Source: DATFPK01 sp035264885 (lineage in GTDB: Bacteria > Actinomycetota > Thermoleophilia > Solirubrobacterales > 70-9). From it: 18,828 nt of DNA. Under the pieces are notes generated by a model. The model did not search any database, had not been told where the DNA came from, and worked only from the letters and a program-made list of their open reading frames with translations. Numbering within the stretch: position 1 is the stretch's first letter; each line of letters begins with the position of its first letter. The position numbers and the translations under genes were made by a program. The stretch is taken from assembly GCA_035264885.1 (NCBI GenBank), contig DATFPK010000123.1:1-18828 (forward strand), given 5' to 3'. Positions 12,608 through 18,828 of this stretch are shown here, one piece after another.

Positions 12608-14127
12608 GCGGTCAGCTCCTCCACGGTCGCCCGCACCCTAGCCTGGTCGACCAGGATGCCCGGCCGCGGTCGCCCCGGCTCGGGGAGGAGGACGAAACCG
12701 ACGCCCGCGGCGGTCCGCTTCTTGTCCCGCGCGACCGCGTCGAGCACGTCTTCGACGCGCACGTCGCGCTCGAGCCGTCGCGGCAGACCCCAGCTCTCCA
12801 GAGCCTCCTCGACCTCGTCCCGCAGCACGTCCGCGTCGGACAGCCGCAGCGCCGCCAGGAGCCCGAGGCCGACGGCCTCGCCGTGGCGGTAGCGGCGATA
12901 GCCGGTCGCCGCCTCGATCGCGTGCCCGACGGTATGGCCTAGGTTCAGCACCTGCCGCAGCCCGGAGTCCCGCTCGTCCGCGGCCACGACCTCGCACTTG
13001 TACCGCGCGCAGGCGAAGACCACGTCCGCGTCCGGCGGCTCGCCGGGCACGGCCTCCCGCACCCGCCGCCAGAGGCCGCCGCCCGCCAGGAGCCCGGTCT
13101 TCAGCATCTCGACGAAGCCGGCGGCGAGCTCCTCGGCCGGCAGCGTCCGCAGCGTCTCGGTGTCGGCGAGCACCCCCGCCGGCAGGTGATAGGCCCCGAC
13201 GTAGTTCTTGCCCTCGGGCAGGTCCACCCCGGTCTTGCCGCCGTAAGCCGAGTCGACCTGGGCGACGAGCGTCGTCGGCACCTGGACCACCGGGACGCCG
13301 CGCTGATAGGTGTGCGCGACGAACCCGCCGAGGTCGCCCACGACGCCGCCGCCGAGGGCGGCGACGTGGTCTTCCCGGGTCATCCCGGCGGCGGTCAGCT
13401 CGCGCATGACCCGCTCCGCCTCGGCCAGGGTCTTGGCGCTCTCCCCCGGCTCGACCTCCACCGTCCCCGCGACCGGTCCGATCCGGCCGCCGTAGAGCGG
13501 GCCGACGCCCCTGTCGGTGACGCAGAACCGGCGACCCTCGAGCGGCCACCACGCCGCGCCGAGCGCCCCGGCGCCGACCATCACGGGGTATTCGCCGCCG
13601 GCGCTCGCCGCCCAGAGAAGCCGGGTCCCGCCCGGCATCCCGGCCAGCGCCCGGATCGCCGGCAGGGCCCGCGCGGCGACCCCCGCGCCGGCCGGCATGA
13701 CGACCGCGTCGGCGAGCCGCTCGTAGAGCGGCAGCCGCTGGTACAGCAGCGCCGCCACCTGATCGGAGGAGCGAGCCAGCGGCCGCTCGGTCCCCTCGAT
13801 CCTCCCCCAGGCCTCCTCGGCGCTGATCTGAAGCCAGACGACGACGTGGCGCTCGAGCGCCGCCCGGACCCGCTCGGACAGCACGCTGCCGCCCCCGAGG
13901 GCGATCGCTCCGCCGTCCGCCCGCTCGAGCAGGTCCCCCACGACCTCCGCCTCACGCGCCCGGAACGCTTCCTCGCCGAGGGTCTCGAATGCCTCGCGGA
14001 TCGGCATCCCGAGCTCGCGCTCCATGAGCTCATCGACCTCGGTGCTCTCCAGCCCGGCGTCCCGCGCGGCCGCGAGCGCGGAGGACTTGCCGGCCCCCAT
14101 GAAACCGATGAAGACGACGGCCGGCAA
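12604..14127 (-). CDS. aroKB: Fused shikimate kinase / 3-dehydroquinate synthase
   Basis: A 507-residue bifunctional enzyme. Residues 1-165 are shikimate kinase: P-loop GFMGAGKSS (8-16), Asp32 in TEVDELME, FRAREAE (55-61) with the shikimate-binding Arg, GGG (78-80) and the lid ERPLARS (114-120). Residues 175-507 are dehydroquinate synthase: EVEPGESAKT (224-233), ALGGGVVGDLGGF (257-269), VPTTLVAQVDSAYGGKTG (283-300) and zinc ligands Glu340 (GFVEMLKTG), His398 (NLGHTVGHAIE) and His415 (YRHGEAVGLG). The fusion joins steps two and five of the shikimate pathway, which are not consecutive. The start is probably TTG at 14127, 26 bases after the aroC stop, with AGAGG beside it; no better start precedes the P-loop. 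AroKB fusions are known in Thermotoga and some other bacteria. Confidence 0.95.
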   Translation of the reverse strand: MPAVVFIGFMGAGKSSALAAARDAGLESTEVDELMERELGMPIREAFETLGEEAFRAREAEVVGDLLERADGGAIALGGGSVLSERVRAALERHVVVWLQISAEEAWGRIEGTERPLARSSDQVAALLYQRLPLYERLADAVVMPAGAGVAARALPAIRALAGMPGGTRLLWAASAGGEYPVMVGAGALGAAWWPLEGRRFCVTDRGVGPLYGGRIGPVAGTVEVEPGESAKTLAEAERVMRELTAAGMTREDHVAALGGGVVGDLGGFVAHTYQRGVPVVQVPTTLVAQVDSAYGGKTGVDLPEGKNYVGAYHLPAGVLADTETLRTLPAEELAAGFVEMLKTGLLAGGGLWRRVREAVPGEPPDADVVFACARYKCEVVAADERDSGLRQVLNLGHTVGHAIEAATGYRRYRHGEAVGLGLLAALRLSDADVLRDEVEEALESWGLPRRLERDVRVEDVLDAVARDKKRTAAGVGFVLLPEPGRPRPGILVDQARVRATVEELTA

Positions 14128-14153
14128 CCTCTGCTCTCGCTCGCCCGCGCTGA

Positions 14154-15317
14154 TCAGCTCCGAGGGCCGATCCGTCGTTTGTACGCCTCCACGGCCTCGA
14201 GCACGTCGTCGATGTGGTCGCCGCCGAACTTCTCGCGGTAGGCGCGGGCCAGGGTGAGCGAGACCATCGCCTCGCCGACCACGGCGGCGGCCGGCACGAC
14301 GGTGGAGTCCGTCCGCTCACGCAGCGCCTGGGCCGGCTCCTTGGTCTCGGTGTCGACCGAGCGCAACGGCTTGGTCAGGGTCGAGATCGGCTTGATCGCC
14401 GCCCGGACGAGGAGCGGCTGCCCATTCGTCATTCCGCCTTCGAGGCCGCCCGCGCGGTTGGTCTCGCGGTGGTAGCCGCGGTCCTCGGACCAGAAGATCT
14501 CGTCGTGGGCCTCGGAGCCGGGCCGTCCGGCGACGTCCCAGGCCTCGCCCAGCGCCACGCCCTTGACCGATTGGATCGACGCCACCGCCTGGGCGAGCCG
14601 GCCGTCGAGCCGGTCCGTCCAGCTGACGTGGGAGCCGAGCCCCGGCACGAGGCCGTAGGCGCGCACCTCGAAGCTGCCGCCGAGGCTCTCGTTGGCCTTG
14701 CGGAGCCGGTCGATCTCGGCGACCATCGCCGCGCTCGCCTCGGGGTCGAGGCAGCGGACCGGGTCGTCGTCGACGTGATCGAAGTGCTCGGGCGCCAGGT
14801 CCTCGCGCTCGGGCGCACTCACCGAGCCGATCTGGACGACGTGGCTGTGGACGCCGACCCCGAGCGCGGTGAGAAACCCGCGGGCGAGGCTGCCCGCGGC
14901 CACGCGCGCCGCGGTCTCCCGCGCGCTGGCCCGCTCGAGGACGTTGCGGCCGTCGCGGAACCCGTACTTCTGCATCCCCACGAGGTCGGCGTGACCGGGC
15001 CGGGGGAGGTGGACCTCCTCGACCTCGGCATCGACCGGCCACGGGTTCATCCGCTCCTCCCAGTTGGCGTAGTCCCGGTTGGCGACTAGGACGGCGATCG
15101 GGCTGCCGAGCGTGCGTCCGTGCCGCACGCCCGACCGGATCTCCACCGAGTCGGACTCGATCTTCATCCGGCCGCCGCGGCCGTGGCCGAGCTGGCGCCG
15201 CGCCATGTCGCGGTCGAGCGTCTCGCGGTCGAGGGCCAGCCCTGCGGGGAGCCCTTCGACGATCGCGACGAGGCCGGGACCGTGTGACTCCCCCGCCGTT
15301 GTGAAGCGGAAGTACAT
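14154..15317 (-). CDS. aroC: Chorismate synthase
   Basis: Converts EPSP to chorismate, the final shared step of aromatic biosynthesis, using reduced FMN. It has 387 residues, as expected. The start is ATG 15317 (MYFRFTTAGESHGPGLVAIV); the frame runs open farther upstream, but that stretch has no family similarity. Signatures are GESHG near the N-terminus, GHGRGGRMKIESD and GVRHGRTLGSPIA in the first half, RPGHADLVGMQKYGFRDGRN with the conserved ERASARETAARVAAG, and a C-terminal GGMTNGQPLLVRAAIKPIST. TAGCTT lies 8 bases before the ATG with no ribosome-binding site, so a leaderless promoter would start a new transcript here that continues into aroKB, aroQ and pepP. The gene is divergent from the exported protein at 15357, with 39 bases between. 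Confidence 0.97.
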   Translation of the reverse strand: MYFRFTTAGESHGPGLVAIVEGLPAGLALDRETLDRDMARRQLGHGRGGRMKIESDSVEIRSGVRHGRTLGSPIAVLVANRDYANWEERMNPWPVDAEVEEVHLPRPGHADLVGMQKYGFRDGRNVLERASARETAARVAAGSLARGFLTALGVGVHSHVVQIGSVSAPEREDLAPEHFDHVDDDPVRCLDPEASAAMVAEIDRLRKANESLGGSFEVRAYGLVPGLGSHVSWTDRLDGRLAQAVASIQSVKGVALGEAWDVAGRPGSEAHDEIFWSEDRGYHRETNRAGGLEGGMTNGQPLLVRAAIKPISTLTKPLRSVDTETKEPAQALRERTDSTVVPAAAVVGEAMVSLTLARAYREKFGGDHIDDVLEAVEAYKRRIGPRS

Positions 15318-15325
15318 CCGCTTAC

Positions 15326-15331
15326 AAGCTA
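15326..15331 (-). promoter_or_regulatory. -10 element TAGCTT of aroC
   Basis: On the minus strand TAGCTT ends 8 bases before the aroC ATG, inside the 39-base divergent gap. No -35 match is seen. The plus-strand gene at 15357 instead has a ribosome-binding site. Confidence 0.5.
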
Positions 15332-15356
15332 TCGGCGCGGGTGCGAGGATCCGGGC

Positions 15357-15935
15357 GTGGCAGCTCGGCGTCTCGTCATCGTCATGGTCGTCCTGCTCGG
15401 GCTCTCGACCCTGGCCGCGGCGCTCGTCCCCGCCCCCGACCCGCCCGCGGAGGCGCCCCCGCCGGAGCGGAACGAGAGACGCGCGCGGGCGCTGGAAGGA
15501 TGGACCGGGAACGCGCCGGTCGAAGGCAGCGTCGTGACGGCCACGCTCGCGATCTCCAACAGGCCGCAGCGCGACGTCTACGTGCGGCCGGGCGACCAGC
15601 TTCGGCTCGCCGTCAGCGGCCCGGTCGGCGACGACATCGAGATCCCGGCCTTCGGGCTGACCGAGACGATGACCCCCTACGCGCCCGCCCGCTTCGACGT
15701 CCTCGTCGACCGTGCAGGCGAGTTCGCGGTGCGCGCGGTCGAGGCGGGCCGCGTGGTGGGAACGATCGTCTCCTCGCGCTGCGCTAGGAGTGCAGCTCGC
15801 GGGGGCGGATCGACAGCTCCAGGCTGCGACCGTCACGGTGGGCCCGCAGCGGCAGGCTCCTCCCGATCCGCTCGGCCGACATCAGGCGCTGAAGGTCGCC
15901 GACGTCGGTCAGCGGGATCCCGTCAAGCTCGGTGA
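15357..15935 (+). CDS. Exported cupredoxin-like beta protein, 3' end uncertain
   Basis: The frame gives 192 residues. A membrane segment at 5-24 (signal peptide or anchor) and a Pro-rich linker at 25-38 come first. A beta-rich domain at 55-137 follows, with VYVRPGDQLRLAVSG, IEIPAFGLTETMTPYAPARF and VDRAGEFAVRAVEAGRVVGT. This layout resembles cupredoxin-like domains, but copper ligands (His/Cys/Met set) are not seen. The GTG start has GAGGA ending 7 bases upstream. The domain is complete by about residue 140. The remaining Arg/Ser-rich tail lies antisense over the protease gene for 152 bases and looks non-native. A TAG at 15785-15787, one frame off, would form a shared CTAG with the protease stop, so a frameshift near 15770 is plausible and the real end may be 15787. 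Confidence 0.6.
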   Translation: MAARRLVIVMVVLLGLSTLAAALVPAPDPPAEAPPPERNERRARALEGWTGNAPVEGSVVTATLAISNRPQRDVYVRPGDQLRLAVSGPVGDDIEIPAFGLTETMTPYAPARFDVLVDRAGEFAVRAVEAGRVVGTIVSSRCARSAARGGGSTAPGCDRHGGPAAAGSSRSARPTSGAEGRRRRSAGSRQAR

Positions 15936-16758
15936 TCAGGTCCTCCGGCCGCAGCCCGGCGGCCGCGGCGGGGCTGCCCTCCACCACCTCGACGACCTCG
16001 ACGCCCTGGTCGCGGCCTACCTCGGCCCCCACGCGCGGCGGCAGCGGTCGGGCGCCGCCGACGATGCCGATGTAGGCCCGGCGGACACGGCCCTCGCTCA
16101 TCAGCGCCGCGACGATCCGCCGCGTCGCCTCGTTGATCGGCACCGCCAGGCCCAGCCCGATGCCGGCCACCGCCGTGTTGATGCCGACCACCCGCGCCAT
16201 GCCGTCGGCGAGGGCCCCGCCGGAGTTGCCGGGGTTGAGCGCCGCGTCGGTCTGGATCACGTTCTCGATCAGCCTGGTGCCAGAACGCGTCCGGGTCGGC
16301 AGCGACCGGCCCAGCGCCGAGACGACGCCGGCGGTCACCGACCCGCTGAGCCCGTTCGGGCTGCCGATCGCCACCACGAGCTGGCCCACCCGCAGTCGTT
16401 CGGCGTCTCCCAGCTCGGCGGCCGGCAGGTCGCCGGCTCGGGCGCGCAGCACCGCGAGGTCGGAGAGCGGGTCGGCCCCGATCACCTCGAACGGCACATC
16501 GCGCCCGTCCGGGAAGGCGGCGCGGCCGCCACCATCGGAGCCGGCGATGACGTGGGCGGCGCTGAGCATGAAGCCGTCGGCCGTGATCACGACTCCGCTG
16601 CCGGCGCCGGCCGCCCGGCGGCCGCCTCTGACCCGCCGCGAGACGGTCAGATGGCCGACCGACGGACCGAGGATCTCAGCCGCTCCGGCAACCGTCCGCG
16701 AGTAGGCGTCGAAGGCTTCCGCGTCGGGCAGGCTCGTGTCGATCTGGCGAACCGGCAC
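15784..16758 (-). CDS. HtrA/DegP-like S1C serine protease with PDZ domain
   Basis: A 324-residue trypsin-fold protease. The catalytic triad is visible as His69 (LSAAHVI), Asp100 (DPLSDLAVL) and Ser179 (NPGNSGG). AIGSPNGLSGSVTAGVVSALGR (130-151) is the family's strand and loop. A single PDZ domain occupies about 220-310 (YIGIVGGARPL, VEGSPAAAAGLRPEDLITELDG). Unlike most HtrA proteins there is no signal peptide or membrane segment; the start PVRQIDTSLPDAEAFDAYSR is hydrophilic. It is therefore predicted to be cytosolic, unless exported by another route. The GTG start has TAGCTT 7 bases upstream. It sits between aroE and aroC on the same strand, 41 bases after the aroE stop. No functional link to aromatic synthesis is evident. 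Confidence 0.9.
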   Translation of the reverse strand: MPVRQIDTSLPDAEAFDAYSRTVAGAAEILGPSVGHLTVSRRVRGGRRAAGAGSGVVITADGFMLSAAHVIAGSDGGGRAAFPDGRDVPFEVIGADPLSDLAVLRARAGDLPAAELGDAERLRVGQLVVAIGSPNGLSGSVTAGVVSALGRSLPTRTRSGTRLIENVIQTDAALNPGNSGGALADGMARVVGINTAVAGIGLGLAVPINEATRRIVAALMSEGRVRRAYIGIVGGARPLPPRVGAEVGRDQGVEVVEVVEGSPAAAAGLRPEDLITELDGIPLTDVGDLQRLMSAERIGRSLPLRAHRDGRSLELSIRPRELHS

Positions 16759-16765
16759 ACCGCTG

Positions 16766-16771
16766 AAGCTA
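16766..16771 (-). promoter_or_regulatory. -10 element TAGCTT of the HtrA-like protease gene
   Basis: On the minus strand TAGCTT ends 7 bases before the GTG at 16758, in the 41-base gap after aroE. There is no ribosome-binding site and no -35 match. Confidence 0.45.
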
Positions 16772-16799
16772 GCAACCGCGTTTCGCCGGGCGCGACCCC

Positions 16800-17594
16800 T
16801 CAGCCACCCCGCGCTCCGTCGCGCATCGCGTCGAGCGGAGGCGGCCGGCCGGTCCAGATCTCGAATGCCGCGGCGCCCTGGCGGACGAGGATTTCGATCC
16901 CGTCGACAGTCGTCGCCCCGGCATCGACCGCGGCCTCGAGCAGGCGCGAGGGTCCGCCCGCGTAGACGAGGTCGACGACCACCTGTCCGTCCCGGAACGC
17001 CTCCTCCCCAAGTGGCAACTCGGCGAAGGGATCCTCATCGGCCAGCCCGACCGAGGTCGAGTTGACGACGAGGTCGTAGGCGGAGACTTCGGGTTCGTCG
17101 ACCGGAGCGCCGCCGATGTCCTCGGCCAGGTGCTGGGAGCGCAGCGGAGTCCGGTTCCAGACCTCGACCGTCGCCTCCTCGCGCAGTAGCGCCCAGGCGA
17201 CCGCCCGCGCCGCGCCCCCAGCGCCGAGGACCAGCGCCCGCGCACCCGCGGGGCGCTCCGGCAGGGCCGCGAGGAACCCCTCGGCGTCGGTGTTGAAGGC
17301 GCGAATGGTCCCCGGCTCGAAGACCAGGGTGTTCGCCGCCCCGATCTCCCGCACCACCTCGGAGATCTCGTCGGCGACCGAAAGCGCGGCGCTCTTGTGC
17401 GGAACGGTGACGTTGGCGCCGACGAAGCCCTGGCCGGGCAGCGAGCGGACCACCCGCTCGAATTCGTCGGGGGCTACGTCGATCGCCTCGTAGCGCCACT
17501 CGCCGTGGAGACCGAGGGCCGTGAAGGCCGCGTTCTGCATGGCGGGCGAGCGGGAGTGCTCGACGGGCCGTCCGAGCACCGCGAGCCGCCTCAC
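16800..17594 (-). CDS. aroE: Shikimate dehydrogenase
   Basis: Reduces 3-dehydroshikimate to shikimate with NADPH, step four of the pathway. It has 264 residues, typical for AroE. HSRSP (13-17) binds shikimate, NVTVPHK (61-67) carries catalytic Lys67, and NTDAEG (101-106) carries the partner Asp103. GAGGAARAV (124-132) is the NADPH loop and WNRTP (145-149) the NADP-phosphate contact. VNSTSVG and LVRQGAAAFEIWTG near the C-terminus complete the signature. The GTG at 17594 lies 12 bases after the mltG stop, with GAGG upstream, so expression is probably coupled to mltG. Confidence 0.96.
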   Translation of the reverse strand: MRRLAVLGRPVEHSRSPAMQNAAFTALGLHGEWRYEAIDVAPDEFERVVRSLPGQGFVGANVTVPHKSAALSVADEISEVVREIGAANTLVFEPGTIRAFNTDAEGFLAALPERPAGARALVLGAGGAARAVAWALLREEATVEVWNRTPLRSQHLAEDIGGAPVDEPEVSAYDLVVNSTSVGLADEDPFAELPLGEEAFRDGQVVVDLVYAGGPSRLLEAAVDAGATTVDGIEILVRQGAAAFEIWTGRPPPLDAMRDGARGG

Positions 17595-17606
17595 GCTACG
17601 GCCGCC

Positions 17607-18828
17607 TCAGCATCTGGTCGGCGCCTCGCCTTCCTTCTCGAGAGCGTCGTTGTACGCGGCGGCGTTCTGCTCGAACTCGGCATAGCTCGAGGAGAAGACG
17701 TGCTCCCCGCAGGTATAGGGCTTGACGACGTAGTAGAGGTAGCTCACCCTGGCCGGGTTCGCGGCCGCCCGGATCGCCGCCTCGCCCGGGTTGCCGATCG
17801 GGCCCGGCGGCAGGCCACCGTAGATCCGCGTGTTGTACGGCGAGTCGGTCTCGAGCTCGGCCGGCGAAAGCGGCTTCGTGTAGTTGCCGACCGCGAAGCG
17901 GGTGGTCGCGTCGATCCCCAGCGGGATGTCCTGTTTCAGCCGGTTGTAGATGACCGCGGCGACCAGCCGCCGCTCCTCGGGGACCTGGACCTCGCGCTCG
18001 ATCATCGACGCGATCTTGAGGACGTCGTAGACGTTCAGGTTCTTCGACTCGGCGTACGACATGTCGATGCCGGAGATCCGGTCGGAGAACGCGTCGAGCT
18101 GCCGGCCGACGAGGTCCTTGACGGTCGCGTCGGCGGGCAGCTCGTAGGTCGCCGGGAAGAGGAACCCCTCCAGGTTCTTCGCTCCCGCGGCGCCGTAGCG
18201 CTTGGCGACGAAGTCGCCGAACCGATCGGTCAGCCTCATGTAGTCGCCTTCGACCCCGGCGTCGTTGACGATCGGAGCGACCTGGGCCCGGCTCAGGCCC
18301 TCCGGAATCGAGATCACGATCGTCCGCTTCTTCGGCGGCGTGCTGATCGCGTCGATCGCGTCGCCGTAGCTCATGCCCGAAGCCAACGTGTAGGTGCCCG
18401 GATAGAGCTCGGAACGCTTGCCCGCGAGGGTGACCCGGCCCTGGAAGAGGGTCGCGCTCGAGATCACCCCGTTCTCGTCGAGCAGGTCGGCGACGTCGCT
18501 GACGCTCGCGCCCTTGGGGATCTTGACTACGACCCGGCCGGTGCCGTCGCCGTGGAAGGGCTGGAAGAAAGCCCACAGGAACCAGACGAAGGCGAGGGCG
18601 ACCAGCGCAAGGATGACCGTGGCCGGCCGCAGGAGGTTCGCGGCGCCGCCGCTCCGGCGCGGAGCGCCGCGCGCCGCCCGGGCGCGGAGCGCGGCGACGC
18701 GCTCGCCCAGCGGGGGCCCGGCGGACCGCCGCGGCCTCTGCGCGCGGGGCGCCGTTTCCTCCATGGGCGATTCGACGGGCGCCGGCGGCGGCTCCTCCAT
18801 GGGCGATTCGACGGGCGCCGGCGGCCCC
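17607..18828 (-). CDS. mltG: Endolytic transglycosylase MltG (5' end may lie outside the window)
   Basis: A membrane-bound lytic transglycosylase that cuts nascent peptidoglycan and limits glycan length. From ATG 18800 there are 397 residues: a basic Pro/Arg-rich cytoplasmic head (to 55), a membrane helix (57-80), a LysM-like segment (about 84-130) and the YceG catalytic domain. IASMIEREVQVPEERRLVAA (243-262) holds catalytic Glu248; YNRLKQDIPLG, SPYNTRIYGGLPPGPIGNPG and YLYYVVKP are further signatures. The frame stays open from 18800 to the window edge and encodes a 12-residue repeat (MEEPPPAPVESP), so the true start may be upstream. The chain ends in a Cys (APTRC). Confidence 0.92.
   Translation of the reverse strand, partial: GPPAPVESPMEEPPPAPVESPMEETAPRAQRPRRSAGPPLGERVAALRARAARGAPRRSGGAANLLRPATVILALVALAFVWFLWAFFQPFHGDGTGRVVVKIPKGASVSDVADLLDENGVISSATLFQGRVTLAGKRSELYPGTYTLASGMSYGDAIDAISTPPKKRTIVISIPEGLSRAQVAPIVNDAGVEGDYMRLTDRFGDFVAKRYGAAGAKNLEGFLFPATYELPADATVKDLVGRQLDAFSDRISGIDMSYAESKNLNVYDVLKIASMIEREVQVPEERRLVAAVIYNRLKQDIPLGIDATTRFAVGNYTKPLSPAELETDSPYNTRIYGGLPPGPIGNPGEAAIRAAANPARVSYLYYVVKPYTCGEHVFSSSYAEFEQNAAAYNDALEKEGEAPTRC
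18760..18828. repeat. 36-bp tandem repeat in the mltG 5' coding region
   Basis: The block containing CTCCATGGGCGATTCGACGG recurs exactly 36 bases apart (CCAT at 18761 and at 18797) with identical flanks. A further copy may continue past the window edge. The period is 12 codons, so copy-number change would keep the frame and only lengthen the Pro/Glu-rich cytoplasmic head. Confidence 0.8.

Noticed and set aside
14154..15836. Longer frame giving aroC about 173 extra N-terminal residues
   Set aside because: The extra part has no family similarity, overlaps the plus-strand exported gene and is a GC-rich open frame. The canonical start MYFRFTTAGESHG is at 15317.
15823..15850. Nested inverted repeats (GCTGCG..CGCAGC with ACCGT-C-ACGGT) near the convergent ends of the protease and cupredoxin-like genes
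   Set aside because: The inner loop is one base and the stem is interrupted. It lies within protease coding sequence, so evidence for a terminator is too weak.
1..18828. tRNA, rRNA, riboswitch, CRISPR, insertion sequence or phage elements
   Set aside because: No cloverleaf, regularly spaced repeat, transposase or integrase motif, or long inverted ends were seen. The gaps are too short to hold most of these.

Overview
The window is high-GC, densely coded DNA from what looks like a deep-branching actinobacterium. I favour class Thermoleophilia (Solirubrobacterales-type). The support is the gene content, namely a fused AroK-AroB, MEP-pathway isoprenoid genes, a DUF6458-type small membrane protein and a 2TM-domain protein. 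GTG and TTG starts are frequent, and TANNNT elements sit a few bases before start codons, as in actinobacterial leaderless promoters. The taxonomic call is inference.

Housekeeping genes lie on the minus strand in two blocks. The right block (about 18.8 kb down to 11.1 kb) is mltG, aroE, an HtrA-type protease, aroC, a fused aroK-aroB, aroQ (type II dehydroquinase) and pepP. Together these give four steps of the shikimate pathway plus chorismate synthase, with cell-wall glycan termination and an aminopeptidase. The left block (6.05 kb down to 2.0 kb) is efp, nusB, a 57-residue helical protein, a polyprenyl diphosphate synthase gene and dxs. It combines translation and transcription factors with isoprenoid precursor and chain synthesis. 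Many genes within the blocks overlap by 1 to 4 bases and are probably translationally coupled.

Between and around these blocks lie mostly plus-strand accessory genes. They are a secreted thrombospondin-type-3 repeat protein, a DUF6458-like protein, a decayed alpha/beta-hydrolase remnant, a six-cysteine exported protein, a K+ channel, an NmrA-like NAD(P)-binding protein, an acidic disordered mini-protein, an M42 peptidase and a cupredoxin-like exported protein. A saccharopine-dehydrogenase-like oxidoreductase and a 2TM protein are on the minus strand. The accessory stretch from 6.1 to 11.1 kb separates pepP from efp, which are neighbours in many bacteria.

I found no RNA gene, CRISPR array, insertion sequence or prophage, and no convincing novel multi-gene system. 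The most notable signal is regulatory. At least seven genes have a TAGNNT hexamer 6 to 8 bases before the start codon. In two cases the TAG is also the stop codon of the upstream gene. A second recurring pattern is GC-rich hairpins without a T-tract shortly after stop codons.
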